A stretch of DNA of 64,000 bases from assembly GCA_032717465.1 (NCBI GenBank), contig CM064690.1, positions 5,604,193 through 5,668,192 of the forward strand. Direction: 5' to 3'. Of the stretch, positions 45,335 through 59,032 are shown in pieces. Position 1 is the stretch's first letter. Every line of letters starts with the position of its first letter. Origin of the DNA: Coenobita brevimanus. Taxonomy: Eukaryota; Arthropoda; Malacostraca; Decapoda; Coenobitidae. The position numbers and the translations under genes were made by a program. The notes under the pieces are model-generated. The model worked only from the letters and a program-made list of their open reading frames with translations. It did not search any database and was not told the DNA's origin.

Positions 45335-46645
45335 GTCTGACGGGACACCTTCATGTGGTGGCACCAATATAACTAGATGGAGGAGCTAGCTGCCCAGGTA
45401 TACCAATTTCACCCAAATCCATTCTGTCTCCACAATAGGAGGATGGTGGGCTGCAGGAAGGTGGCAACTTCATTCTGCAGTCCATCGGGTTCACAGTGAG
45501 ATGAGCCTGGAGTTGCAACTACTACTACTACTACTACTACTTTTTCTCTTTCTTATTTTACTCTTTCCTATAAAATGTCTGTCCCTGTGGAGTGGATGTG
45601 GAGAAGTTACACTAAAGCAACTAGACAAAATTCAGAACAAAGCTGTTAGAATTATCAATAACCCTACTCTTACAAATAAACTATCTCCCCTACAGGTAAG
45701 GAGGAATGTTGCCTCCCTTGCATTATTTGACAGATAGTTTTCTGGCAAATGATCAGATGAGGTTGCATCCATTGTGCTACCTCTCAATACCTTCCCTTGT
45801 GCTAAATGGGCATCGGGTAGAGCTCATGATTGGAATGTCACTGCCATATTGAAGAACTTCCGTCTATTAGAAATCTTTTATTTCCTGAATTGCATCTCTT
45901 TGGAACTCGCTTCCCCTGAGTTGTTTCTCCATAAACTTCAACCTACAGCTGTTCAAATCCAACTGTTACAGATTTTGTATGAACTGAGGATACCAGTAAT
46001 CTGGTGTATGGATTATTGTTTTTTTATTCATTGTTTTTCCCTCATTTGTTCTGTTGTTAAAAAAAAAAATCTGCTTGGTGTTCCTTCTGACATTTTTCCT
46101 GCTTTCTTCTGCTGGAGGTTTGGAGGGCGGGGAAGAGCCTTCTTTGCTATCCTTATCTCATTCTTATAGTTCAGTTACACTTCTAGGAGCTGCCTAGCCT
46201 GGGCCAACCGGCCTACTGCAGTTATCTTCTACTCTTATATTCTTTTATTTTTACTACCATTACTACTACCACTATTACTATTACTACGACAACCACTATC
46301 ACTACTATTACTTCAAGTACTAATACAAAACATTTTGTGTTGATCATCATCAGCATTAGTAGTAGTAGTAGTAGTAGTAGTACCAGCAGCAGCAGTAGTA
46401 GTAGTAGTACCAGCAGCAGCAGTAATAGTTGGCCTAGCATTAGTAACAGCATCCTAGTCTTATTTGAATGGAAACCCGGTGCACTGCATGCCGAACTTAC
46501 TCTTCTGTAGCTTACCACCCTCCTTTCGGGGAATAGGGCGGGAATTGAGACACGTCCGTATAACCAGGCAGTTCCACCTCCCAGTTATGTCGGTGCCACC
46601 TGGTGAAGGCTTCCCTCCTTAGCACCCATGTGGTGACATCAAAAG
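45335..46645. mobile_element. 1.3-kb insert with inverted R1 ends, array copy 1
   Basis: The left end carries R1 in reverse (CACCTTCATGTGGTGGCACC at ~45349) and the right end R1 forward (GTCGGTGCCACCTGGTGAAG at ~46588), so ~160-bp ends are inverted. Copy 0 lacks the whole segment at the equivalent point (~42750). Between the ends lie ACT/AGT trinucleotide tracts and a LINE C-terminal remnant. Either it is a DNA-type element that captured LINE sequence, or two R1 elements flank a LINE. Confidence 0.7.
45571..46010 (+). pseudogene. LINE C-terminal remnant, array copy 1
   Basis: LKQLDKIQNKAVRIINNPTL and LSPLQVRRNVASLALFDR (45604-45737) match the region following the RT thumb, comparable to HSVASLSLFYR at ~6100-6130. 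A frameshift leads to LPLNTFPCAKWASGRAHDWN. The AGCTGCCTAGCCTGGGCCAA sequence after it (46179) may be part of its 3' UTR. RT and endonuclease are absent; dead. Confidence 0.75.
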
Positions 46646-46668
46646 CGAAATAAATATTGCTCCTTTAG

Positions 46669-47984
46669 ATTGACGAGATGATTTTTTTAAAAGTCTATAT
46701 GAATTTATCTGACTGAACTGGACAACTACCGGAACTTGAATACTAAGTCGTGGTTGTATGAAATTCAGTGACCAGTAGTTATGAGGTAGAAATGAGTCTC
46801 CTTGGTAATTAGTCAGATCAATCCTGCAGTCTAACTACACCTGGCCAACAACTGAGATGTAAGAAATTAGGGATCTTTGTTAGGTTTGACTAAACGCGCT
46901 ATAGATGACTCCCGTAGATAGAATAAAATTATCTGGTTGTAGCCTAAGTTAAATATAAACGACGTACATGAGCTGAAAGAGCAGAAAACAGTAACCAAGG
47001 AGATTCATTCCTACCTCATAACTAAGGATCATCGATGTCATGCAACCACGACCTACAAGGCTGTTCAAGTTATGAGAGTAATTCAGTTTTGTTAGATGAA
47101 AAGAGACAGGCTTTAGTAACCAAGGAGACTTATTCCTGCCTGATAAGTAGAGCGCCTAGATATCATAAAACCGTGAGTTCCATTCTATAAATCTTTAACA
47201 TAACTTGGCCTAGATTATCGTCATTTTGTGGCTCATATTACGTAGCTCAGTAGTAGAAAAAGGCAGTACTATGGCTCAGCGTCCTTTCCATATTACTTCT
47301 TCATGACTAGCATCATATTCAGTTATAATTTGCTACAACACAGAATTCGAGCAAGAAAAATGATCAGAAAAGAGTTTTAAGCCAAATAGGAGTAAAAACA
47401 GTATAGTTACTCCTGACCTCATAATCAGTCCCGTTGACTCTTCAGTTGTAATATATGTAAAATATTTCCATCCAAGATTTATACGGTTGGTACTAGATCT
47501 TAAAAATTTTGAGGTTCATATTCAACAAATAGGAATGAATTTTCGTGCTCGATATTCTTGCATGGGGATGGGGCGATCTTTTATTCTCCTAATTCCGTTA
47601 TGTGCTAGTTAACGCAAGGTGTTCGAGACAGTGCTATGAATTTTTACTGTCTCAACCTTTATATGATCAGAACAAGTCTACCATCCTAACTAACGCCAGA
47701 CGATTCCATTCTGTTGAGCAACACACACACGCACACACACACATGTCGTTGTCACCATTAATCACCTCATCGTAGGGAAAATACTTATGTCCTGTTCCAC
47801 CTAACGTCACATAAATCAGCTGGGCTGCTGAGTCACAGAAGCCCGTCAGTTTAATAATTATAATGATAGTGATCATAGTAATATTATAATGAATAATAAT
47901 AATAATAAAATAATGATAATAATGAGTTCTGTACAACTTAGTTCATCCAATTTATTAACTCCCTCCTGGCAACGTCTATATTGA

Positions 47985-48033
<49 letters not shown>

Positions 48034-48156
48034 ACCACATAATCACTAAACCTCAATTAAAGAAACCAAAACAAAAAAAAAACAGCTAAACCATTTACAT
48101 TTTTATTGTTTTGTTTTTTTCATTCCGGGTGCAGAGAAATGTGATTTTATGTAAAT

Positions 48157-48189
<33 letters not shown>

Positions 48190-48743
48190 TGTGTGTGTGT
48201 GTGATAGGGAGGGGAAGCTGTGCCTCAAGAATTGCACCAGTTATTAGTATCCCTAGTTATACACATATAAAAAATGAATAAATATTGACAGCAGTAAAAT
48301 ATTACATTTTTTAGTATGGCATAATTATGTATGTGAAAGGATCCTCCCCCCCCCCTCTCTCTGTAATGTTGACGTAAAAAGGAGGTAAAAACAGACATTA
48401 GGATCCAAAGGAAAATGAATGGAAAGGGAAGTCACTGAAAAGCTCTGTTGAACTGAGAGAGAGAGAGGGAGAGAGAGAGAGAGAGAGGAGGGGAAAGATT
48501 GTAACTATTGGAGGTAATACAAAGTGCGAGCAGTGAAGTATAAAAAAAGTGAGCAAGGGAGAGGAGAGACAGGCAAAGTAAGCAAAGGACAGGAGAGGAA
48601 GAAGAGTGAGCGAGGAAGGTAAATAAAAAATACGAAGTAATTGATGGCTTAAAACCTTTCTTTGACCTGGAACCATTCTGTAAAACGAAGCCCCCCTCCC
48701 CCACCCCCTCTCTCTCTTGTAATGGTTTTGTCATCTCTGTTCA

Positions 48744-48791
<48 letters not shown>

Positions 48792-50411
48792 ACAAGGTAG
48801 GTATTCTCGAGTGAAGAAATTCAGTGATTCACTCTCTCATTAACTCATATACCCACCGTGTCCCATTCACTTGTTATCCCTGTCATTAACTCATGCATTG
48901 GCTGACTCACATACTCATTTTCTTTCACCCGTTCGCTCAATTCTCAGTACTGCTCGTTTAGTCATTCTTTCACTATTTCACCCAGGTTACTCACACACTC
49001 TGTCTCTCTCACGCTAAAACTAGTACCTTGCAACTCAAATTTTTCTCATCAATTTTATTCTCTCAGACCATTGGCGCGGTCTGACGGGACACCTTCATGT
49101 GGTGGCACCAATATAACTAGATGGAGGAGCTAGCTGCCCAGGTATACCAATTTCACCCAAATCCATTCTGTCTCCACAATAGGAGGATGGTGGGCTGCAG
49201 GAAGGTGGCAACTTCATTCTGCAGTCCATCGGGTTCACAGTGAGATGAGCCTGGAGTTGCAACTACTACTACTACTACTACTACTTTTTCTCTTTCTTAT
49301 TTTACTCTTTCCTATAAAATGTCTGTCCCTGTGGAGTGGATGTGGAGAAGTTACACTAAAGCAACTAGACAAAATTCAGAACAAAGCTGTTAGAATTATC
49401 AATAACCCTACTCTTACAAATAAACTATCTCCCCTACAGGTAAGGAGGAATGTTGCCTCCCTTGCATTATTTGACAGATAGTTTTCTGGCAAATGATCAG
49501 ATGAGGTTGCATCCATTGTGCTACCTCTCAATACCTTCCCCTGTGCTAAATGGGCATCGGGTAGAGCTCATGATTGGAATGTCACTGCCATATTGAAGAA
49601 CTTCCGTCTATTAGAAATCTTTTATTTCCTGAATTGCATCTCTTTGGAACTCGCTTCCCCTGAGTTGTTTCTCCATAAACTTCAACCTACAGCTGTTCAA
49701 ATCCAACTGTTACAGATTTTGTATGAACTGAGGATACCAGTAATCTGGTGTATGGATTATTGTTTTTTATTCATTGTTTTTCCCTCATTTGTTCTGTTGT
49801 TAAAAAAAAAAATCTGCTTGGTGTTCCTTCTGACATTTTTCCTGCTTTCTTCTGTTGGAGGTTTGGAGGGCGGGGAAGAGCCTTCTTTGCTATCCTTATC
49901 TCATTCTTATAGTTCAGTTACACTTCTAGGAGCTGCCTAGCCTGGGCCAACCGGCCTACTGCAGTTATCTTCTACTCTTATATTCTTTTATTTTTACTAC
50001 CATTACTACTACCACTATTACTATTACTACGACAACCACTATCACTACTATTACTTCAAGTACTAATACAAAACATTTTGTGTTGATCATCATCAGCATT
50101 AGTAGTAGTAGTAGTAGTAGTAGTACCAGCAGCAGCAGTAGTAGTAGTAGTACCAGCAGCAGCAGTAATAGTTGGCCTAGCATTAGTAACAGCATCCTAG
50201 TCTTATTTGAATGGAAACCCGGTGCACTGCATGCCGAACTTACTCTTCTGTAGCTTACCACCCTCCTTTCGGGGAATAGGGCGGGAATTGAGACACGTCC
50301 GTATAACCAGGCAGTTCCACCTCCCAGTTATGTCGGTGCCACCTGGTGAAGGCTTCCCTCCTTAGCACCCATGTGGTGACATCAAAAGCGAAATAAATAT
50401 TGCTCCTTTAG
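46669..50411 (+). repeat. Tandem-unit array copy 2 (3743 bp)
   Basis: Near-identical to copy 3 in its first ~1.3 kb (I saw no difference in the first 250 bp compared base by base) and to copy 1 in its last part. The SINE-like insertion is absent. CT tract at ~47990-48030 and GA/GT tract at ~48165-48202 differ in length from the other copies. It contains the same 1.3-kb insert (49078-50388). Confidence 0.95.
49078..50388. mobile_element. 1.3-kb insert with inverted R1 ends, array copy 2
   Basis: Same structure as 45335-46645, with the LINE remnant at ~49315-49755. One T to C change in the CTTCCCCTGTGCTA region distinguishes it from copy 1. Confidence 0.7.
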
Positions 50412-51727
50412 ATTGACGAGATGATTTTTTTAAAAGTCTATATGAATTTATCTGACTGAACTGGACAACTACCGGAACTTGAATACTAAGTCGTGGTTGT
50501 ATGAAATTCAGTGACCAGTAGTTATGAGGTAGAAATGAGTCTCCTTGGTAATTAGTCAGATCAATCCTGCAGTCTAACTACACCTGGCCAACAACTGAGA
50601 TGTAAGAAATTAGGGATCTTTGTTAGGTTTGACTAAACGCGCTATAGATGACTCCCGTAGATAGAATAAAATTATCTGGTTGTAGCCTAAGTTAAATATA
50701 AACGACGTACATGAGCTGAAAGAGCAGAAAACAGTAACCAAGGAGATTCATTCCTACCTCATAACTAAGGATCATCGATGTCATGCAACCACGACCTACA
50801 AGGCTGTTCAAGTTATGAGAGTAATTCAGTTTTGTTAGATGAAAAGAGACAGGCTTTAGTAACCAAGGAGACTTATTCCTGCCTGATAAGTAGAGCGCCT
50901 AGATATCATAAAACCGTGAGTTCCATTCTATAAATCTTTAACATAACTTGGCCTAGATTATCGTCATTTTGTGGCTCATATTACGTAGCTCAGTAGTAGA
51001 AAAAGGCAGTACTATGGCTCAGCGTCCTTTCCATATTACTTCTTCATGACTAGCATCATATTCAGTTATAATTTGCTACAACACAGAATTCGAGCAAGAA
51101 AAATGATCAGAAAAGAGTTTTAAGCCAAATAGGAGTAAAAACAGTATAGTTACTCCTGACCTCATAATCAGTCCCGTTGACTCTTCAGTTGTAATATATG
51201 TAAAATATTTCCATCCAAGATTTATACGGTTGGTACTAGATCTTAAAAATTTTGAGGTTCATATTCAACAAATAGGAATGAATTTTCGTGCTCGATATTC
51301 TTGCATGGGGATGGGGCGATCTTTTATTCTCCTAATTCCGTTATGTGCTAGTTAACGCAAGGTGTTCGAGACAGTGCTATGAATTTTTACTGTCTCAACC
51401 TTTATATGATCAGAACAAGTCTACCATCCTAACTAACGCCAGACGATTCCATTCTGTTGAGCAACACACACACGCACACACACACATGTCGTTGTCACCA
51501 TTAATCACCTCATCGTAGGGAAAATACTTATGTCCTGTTCCACCTAACGTCACATAAATCAGCTGGGCTGCTGAGTCACAGAAGCCCGTCAGTTTAATAA
51601 TTATAATGATAGTGATCATAGTAATATTATAATGAATAATAATAATAATAAAATAATGATAATAATGAGTTCTGTACAACTTAGTTCATCCAATTTATTA
51701 ACTCCCTCCTGGCAACGTCTATATTGA

Positions 51728-51768
<41 letters not shown>

Positions 51769-51893
51769 ACCACATAATCACTAAACCTCAATTAAAGAAA
51801 CCAAAACAAAAAAAAAAAACAGCTAAACCATTTACATTTTTATTGTTTTGTTTTTTTCATTCCGGGTGCAGAGAAATGTGATTTTATGTAAAT

Positions 51894-51930
<37 letters not shown>

Positions 51931-52487
51931 TGTGTGTGTGTGATAGGGAGGGGAAGCTGTGCCTCAAGAATTGCACCAGTTATTAGTATCCCTAGTTATA
52001 CACATATAAAAAATGAATAAATATTGACAGCAGTAAAATATTACATTTTTTAGTATGGCATAATTATGTATGTGAAAGGATCCTCCCCCCCCCCTCTCTC
52101 TGTAATGTTGACGTAAAAAGGAGGTAAAAACAGACATTAGGATCCAAAGGAAAATGAATGGAAAGGGAAGTCACTGAAAAGCTCTGTTGAACTGAGAGAG
52201 AGAGAGGGAGAGAGAGAGAGAGAGAGAGGAGGGGAAAGATTGTAACTATTGGAGGTAATACAAAGTGCGAGCAGTGAAGTATAAAAAAAGTGAGCAAGGG
52301 AGAGGAGAGACAGGCAAAGTAAGCAAAGGACAGGAGAGGAAGAAGAGTGAGCGAGGAAGGTAAATAAAAAATACGAAGTAATTGATGGCTTAAAACCTTT
52401 CTTTGACCTGGAACCATTCTGTAAAACGAAGCCCCCCCTCCCCCCACCCCCTCTCTCTCTTGTAATGGTTTTGTCATCTCTGTTCAG

Positions 52488-52524
<37 letters not shown>

Positions 52525-54120
52525 ACAAGGTAGGTATTCTCGAGTGAAGAAATTCAGTGATTCACTCTCTCATTAACTCATATACCCACCGTGTCCCATT
52601 CACTTGTTATCCCTGTCATTAACTCATGCATTGGCTGACTCACATACTCATTTTCTTTCACCCGTTCGCTCAATTCTCAGTACTGCTCGTTTAGTCATTC
52701 TTTCACTATTTCACCCAGGTTACTCACACACTCTGTCTCTCTCACGCTAAAACTAGTACCTTGCAACTCAAATTTTTCTCATCAATTTTATTCTCTCAGA
52801 CCATTGGCGCGGTCTGACGGGACACCTTCATGTGGTGGCACCAATATAACTAGATGGAGGAGCTAGCTGCCCAGGTATACCAATTTCACCCAAATCCATT
52901 CTGTCTCCACAATAGGAGGATGGTGGGCTGCAGGAAGGTGGCAACTTCATTCTGCAGTCCATCGGGTTCACAGTGAGATGAGCCTGGAGTTGCAACTACT
53001 ACTACTACTACTACGTTTTCTCTTATTTTACTCTCCCCTATAAAATGTCTGTCCCTGTGGAGTGGATGTGGAGAAGTTACACTAATGCAACTAGACATAA
53101 TTCAGAACAAAGCTGTTAGAATTATCAATAACCCTGCTCTTACAAATAAACTATCTCCCCTACAGGTAAGGAGGAATGTTGCCTCCCTTGCATTATTTGA
53201 CAGATAGTTTTCTGGCAAATGATCAGATGAGGTTGCATCCATTGTGCTACCTCTCAATACCTTCCCCTGTGCTACATGGGCATCGGGTAGAGCTCATGAT
53301 TGGAATGTCACTGCCATATTGAAGAACTTCCGTCTATCAGAAATCTTTTATTCCCTGAATTGCATCTCTTTGGAACTCGCTTCCCCTGAGTTGTTTCTCC
53401 ATAAACTTCAACCTACAGCTGTTCAAGTCCAACTGTTACAGATTTTATATGAACTGAGGATACCAGTAATCTGGTGTATGGATTATTGTTTTTTTATTCA
53501 TTGTTTTTCCCTCATTTTTTCTGTTGTTAAAAAAAAAAATCTGCTTGGTGTTCCTTCTGACATTTTTCCTGCTTTCTTCTGTTGGAGGTTTGGAGGGCGG
53601 GGAAGAGCCTTCTTTGCTATCCTTATCTCATTCTAATAGTTCAGTTACTCTTCTAGGAGCTGCCTAGCCTGGGCCAACCGGCCTACTGCAGTTATCTTCT
53701 ACTCTTATATTCTTTTATTTTTACTACCTTTACTACTACCACTATTACTATTACTACGACAACCACTATCACTACTATTACTTCAAGTACTAATACAAAA
53801 CATTTTGTGTTGATCATTATCAGCATTAGTAGTAGTAGTAGTAGTAGTAGCAGAAGTAGTACCAGCAGCAGCAGTAGTAGTTGGCCTAGCATTAGTAACA
53901 GCATCCTAGTCTTATTTGAATGGAAACCCGATGCACTGCATGCCGAACTTACTCTTCTGTAGCTTACCACCCTCCTTTCGGGGAATAGGGCGGGAATTGA
54001 GACACGTCCGTATAACCAGGCAGTTCCACCTCCCAGTTATGTCGGTGCCACCTGGTGAAGGCTTCCCTCCTTAGCACCCATGTGGTGACATCAAAAGCGA
54101 AGTAAATGTTGCTCCTTTAG
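50412..54120 (+). repeat. Tandem-unit array copy 3 (3709 bp)
   Basis: The start matches copy 2 exactly over the region compared. The end is more diverged, for example in the ACT and AGT tracts and TCTTATTTTACTCTCCCC at ~53020. CT tract at ~51731-51765 and GA/GT tract at ~51899-51942 have their own lengths. Confidence 0.95.
52798..54098. mobile_element. 1.3-kb insert with inverted R1 ends, array copy 3
   Basis: Same structure as in copies 1 and 2, with the LINE remnant at ~53045-53480. More substitutions and a shorter AGT block than in the other two. Confidence 0.7.
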
Positions 54121-55155
54121 ATTGACGAGATGATTTTTTTAAAAGTCTATATGAATTCATCTGACTGAACTGGACAACTACCGGAACTTGAATACTAAGT
54201 CGTGGTTGTATGAAATTCAGTGACCAGTAGTTATGAGGTAGAAATGAGTCTCCTTGGTAATTAGTCAGATCAATCCTGCAGTCTAACTACACCTGGCCAA
54301 CAACTGAGATGTAAGAAATTAGGGATCTTTGTTAGGTTTGAGTAGACGCGCTATAGATGACTCCCGTAGATAGAATAAAATTATCTGGTTGTAGCCTAAG
54401 TTAAATATAAACGACGTACATGAGCTGAAAGAGCAGAAAACAGTAACCAAGGAGATTCAGTCCTACCTCATAACTAAGGGTCATCGAATGTCATGCAACT
54501 AGGCTGTTCAGGTTGTGGGAGTAATTCAGTTTTGTTAGATGAAAAGAGACAGGCTTTAGTAACCAAGGAGAATTATTCCTGCCAGATAAGTAGAGCGCTT
54601 AAATATAATAAAACAATGAGTTCCATTCTATAATCCTTTAACAAAACTTGGCACAATTATCATCATTTTGTAACTTATTTTACGTAGCTTAGTATTAGAT
54701 AATGGCAGTACTGTGGTTCAGCGTCCTTTCCATATCTCTCTGTGACTAGAATCACATTTTAGTGTTCATTTATTGCTGTAACACGGATCTGCAGCAAGAT
54801 AAATAAGAGAAATGACAGTTTTAGGAGACTTGGGAGAAAAAACAGGATAGTTACTCCTGATCACAATATAATACCCGTTGACTTTTCCATTATAATGTAT
54901 ATAAGATTTTGCCATACATGACGGATATTGTTGTCTTTCGCCTACAAATTTTCTTTGCATAGTTATAACGTGTCGGGTGCGACCGTACGTGATTGGTATG
55001 ACTGAATGGAAAAGTTGTGATCTACTCATCTACTACTAGGGCATTTCCCATTATTTGTTGTACTTAACGCTGGGTGTTTGAGTCAGTACTATGAGTGATT
55101 ATTCAAGACAAGTTTACCGTCCCAGTTAACGCCAGACGGTTTCATTCTGTTGAGC

Positions 55156-55156
<1 letters not shown>

Positions 55157-55230
<74 letters not shown>
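55157..55230. repeat. (AC)n microsatellite
   Basis: Pure AC tract. The matching site in copies 1-3 has only a short CACACACGCACACAC, so the tract expanded in copy 4. Confidence 0.96.
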
Positions 55231-55232
<2 letters not shown>

Positions 55233-55434
55233 CGACGTTGTCACCATTAACCTTCTCTTCGTAGGGGAAATACTTACGTTCTGTTCAACCTAACGTCTCA
55301 TAAATCAACTGGGCTACTGAGTCACAGAAGCCTGTGAATTTAGTAATTAAAATATTCATCTTAATAACAAAAAAAAAATAATAATGATAACTGATTATGA
55401 TAATAATCGGAACAATAATTATAATAATAATAAT

Positions 55435-55925
55435 AACTAGAATGGCACTCACTAGAGCGCATATCTGCGCCAATGCCCAACATGCAGTTCCTTTTAATTC
55501 AGTCAAGTCTAATCCAATATGGAAAAAGATTACCCCTCTATTAAAGCATATTAAAATCCGCCAGATCCGGAATTTAAATGGATTCGCGCCAAACTGCAAA
55601 CATTCGTAGATACAATCATCTTAAATATGCCTGATTATTTTTTTTCAACATCCATGGAATATTCGCTGAAAAATTTACGAATATGTCGAAAACGCCGTAT
55701 CTCACAATGCTAAAGAAAGTGAAAAAAAAAAAAAAAATCCTGGATCCGCACCTATAAACAGATCCACACCAAATTTTAATGGAGTCTATTCTGGGCCAAG
55801 GCCCATTCTTTTACCCAGTTTCATGGAAATCCGTCCAGTGGTTTTTGTGTTTTTGTTGCTCACAAACCAACCAACCAAACAACAAACAAACGGATAGGGG
55901 AGGAAAACATAAGCTCCTCGGCGGA

Positions 55926-55935
<10 letters not shown>
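55435..55935 (+). mobile_element. Widespread invertebrate repeat R3, copy b, inserted in array copy 4
   Basis: Absent at this point from array copies 1-3, where TAATAATGATAATAATGAG continues directly. Contains GTCGAAAACGCCGTATCTC, CCAAATTTTAATGGAGTC, GTTTCATGGAAATCCGTCCA and the AACCAACCAACC run, and ends CTCCTCGGCGGAGGTAA followed by (TAA)n. It is the forward-orientation relative of 13800-14170. No coding capacity; the mechanism of spread is not known to me. Confidence 0.7.
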
Positions 55936-55956
<21 letters not shown>

Positions 55957-56023
55957 TGACCGTTCTGTACAACTTATTTTATCCGATTTATTCCTTAACT
56001 CCCCACGGCAGCGTCTATACAGT

Positions 56024-56570
<547 letters not shown>

Positions 56571-56572
<2 letters not shown>

Positions 56573-57410
56573 GACATGTTAGTGTGGGTGCTAATGTGTG
56601 CCACGTAATAATGATGACAGATGAAGTGTTTGTGTGAGACAGGTGGTGTGAAGAGGGAGGGGGATTAGGTTTGAGGTTCTTCGTTTGTTTCCTTGTTTAT
56701 TTACAATATCGGTTATTTTCGTGTTTTCTTATTTTCGTTCTGCTTTTTGGCCGGCATATTCATTTTCGTTATTTTCTGTTTAGTTTTCTTTCTTTCGTGT
56801 CTTTTTTCACCCCTATTCTGTACGCGACCTTTCCTGGAGTCATTATCGGGAAATAACGAGATATTGGAGACGCTTACTGATAAAAATTAATGGTCGTAGA
56901 GGGAGTGGTAGTTGTGGTGGTTGTGGTGGTTGTGGTGGTGGATGAGGCGGTTGTAATGGTGGTGTTGGTCATTTTTGTCGTTGTGGTATGAGAGAGAGAG
57001 AGAGAGAGAGAGAGATGGATGAGTGCGGATGCTGTGGGAACGGATATGGAGGGTGCTGTTAGCGAGTGTGTGTGTGTGTGTGTGTGTGTGTGTTTAATTA
57101 ATCGGTTTGCACAGATGGTGGTAGTGGTAGTAGATGTAGCTGTGGTTGTGGTAGACGTAATGGTGGTGGTAATTGCTGTAGCTGAGATAGTTGTGGCAGC
57201 TGTGATTGTGGTACTTGTAGTAAGTGTAGTAAGTGTAGGACTGATAACTGTGGTAGGATTGGTATTTGTGGAAGATGACAGTTGATCTAGTGGTGATCGT
57301 GGTAGGAGTAGGACGAGTAGACTTTAGCACCTGTCGAGCAGGGCAGTACTCCTGAGGTGGTTGGAAAGCTGATGACAGGGAGTGCTGGAGCTCCCGTTTC
57401 ATCAGCCCTC
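56571..57410. repeat. Unassigned sequence and GTG-rich block
   Basis: Mixed sequence to ~56890, then GTGGTT/GTGGTG-rich sequence, GA and GT tracts, and a GTAGCTGTGGTTGT-type block to ~57310 related to 22050-22330. Confidence 0.65.
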
Positions 57411-57498
57411 AGGACTAGTCGGTGCCACCTAGTGAAGGCTTCCCTCCTTAGCACCCGTTTGGTGACATCAAAAGCGAAGTAAATATTGCTCCTTTAAA

Positions 57499-57797
57499 TT
57501 GACGAGATGATTTTTTAAAAAGTCTATTTGAATTCATCTGACAGAAAGGGACAACTACCACAAATTGAATACTGAGTCATGGTTGTATGAAATTCAGTGA
57601 GCATTAGTTATGAGGTAGAAATGAGTCTCCTTGGTAATTAGTCAGATCAATCCTGCAATCTAACTACACCTGGCCACCAACTGAGCTGTAAGAAATTAGG
57701 GATCTTTGTTAGGTTTGAGTAAACGCGCCATAGATGACTCCCGTAGATAGAATAAAATTATCTGGTTGTAGCCTAAGATAAATATAAACGACGTACA
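57499..57797 (+). repeat. Tandem-unit array copy 5 (head only)
   Basis: Matches the unit head from ATTGACGAGATGATTTTTT to AAATATAAACGACGTACA, where similarity stops abruptly. This marks the right edge of the array. Confidence 0.9.
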
Positions 57798-58624
57798 GTC
57801 GTGAGCAGATGAAATGGAGACACCAGCACACACACCTCTGGGTCGCTTCTACCCGACGAGTTACGGGAGAGTGAGAGAGGGAGGGGGGTGTATGGAGGGG
57901 CTGGTGGTGAGTGAAAGATCAAGAGAGGGAAGGGAAGGGAAGGGAGGAGATGAGGGGCGGCAATAACCATGGCTGTCAAGGTCTTACTTTATCTTGATTA
58001 TGGATTAATGCTTGATTTTGGGAAAGCTTAATTAATCATGATGTCAATCACATCACTGATAATGGGTTTTAATTTAAAACTGTTTTCACTTGAAGCGAGA
58101 GAGTAGTTTGTTGTGTCAGATGAAGTTGGCACCTTTGCAGCTGAACTGTGGCTTCATAAGATTCTATACAACAGCCAAAGCGTTAACCTAATGGTTCATA
58201 TTGGCTAAACCGAGATGAAGAGGAGTTCATCAGCACTATGGGTATCACACAAGGCTGCTGCTCACGATGGAGAGACGATTGCCAAATTATAATAGGCTTT
58301 TCTGTCTCAAAAGTATCCCTCCCCAGGTGCGAGTTCCATTCGAGGGGTTCATTGGTGAGAGGTGAAACTGGAATGGGTTCAAGAGGGAGGGGGTAACACC
58401 TGTTTGAGCGGTGTGGTGGAAAATATTGGGGAATGAGGAGAATAGTAATTTAGTCATAAGCCAAAGGTGAAGAAAATATGTGCACGTCTGGTTAACACTT
58501 GTCTGTGATGGTTCTGGTGCCCAACAATTAATGGATGAACATTTTAATAGGTTGATTGTGCTCGTCATTCAGGATGTCAGCATAAATATGTCTTGCTATA
58601 TGTCATCAGACTCTAGACATGATT
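57798..58624. other. Unassigned stretch
   Basis: GA-rich patch at ~57866-57950, otherwise mixed sequence. No convincing open frame or repeat seen. Confidence 0.4.
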
Positions 58625-58800
58625 ATACACATTTTTTATCTTGGGAATGCTAGGGATCAAAAGCATATGAAACCGAATTAGATGGATTTCACATTTACAA
58701 AGCTATGTATTGATTTTTAGTTAAGTCATCATACGTCAGTATTTGTTCGATATTACAACTGTAATGATTACAATTTCTTTAATGAATGGGCTATTTTCAA
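58625..58800 (+). repeat. Left arm of perfect 176-bp inverted repeat
   Basis: Base-by-base comparison shows 58625-58800 equals the reverse complement of 59204-59379 with no mismatch. Non-coding AT-rich sequence. The arm is not seen elsewhere in the window. Confidence 0.97.
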
Positions 58801-58976
58801 TGCTTAATGTGTTTTAGCAATAATTATTAATAATATAAAATACGAGAACCACAGGTATTCATGTTTTTTATGATAAAAGAAAATTGTGAGGAACGGAGTG
58901 AGACAAACCCTCTTGCAGAATATAAGCTCATTTCTGGTGAAGTGAGGGTTCCATTCATGTGAACCGCAGTTTCCTT

Positions 58977-59032
<56 letters not shown>

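Larger units (their letters stand above)
42768..46668 (+). repeat. Tandem-unit array copy 1 (3.9 kb)
   Basis: Begins ATTGACGAGATGATTTT. Contains the R2 fold-back, the SINE-like insertion found only here, CT and GA/GT tracts, and the 1.3-kb R1-bounded insert with a LINE remnant. The next unit begins with the same words at 46669. No host gene inside. Confidence 0.93.

Noticed and set aside
45774..46169. A conserved 131-140-residue protein present in three near-identical copies
   Set aside because: Conservation reflects recent tandem duplication. The frame is a shifted reading of a LINE C-terminal remnant.
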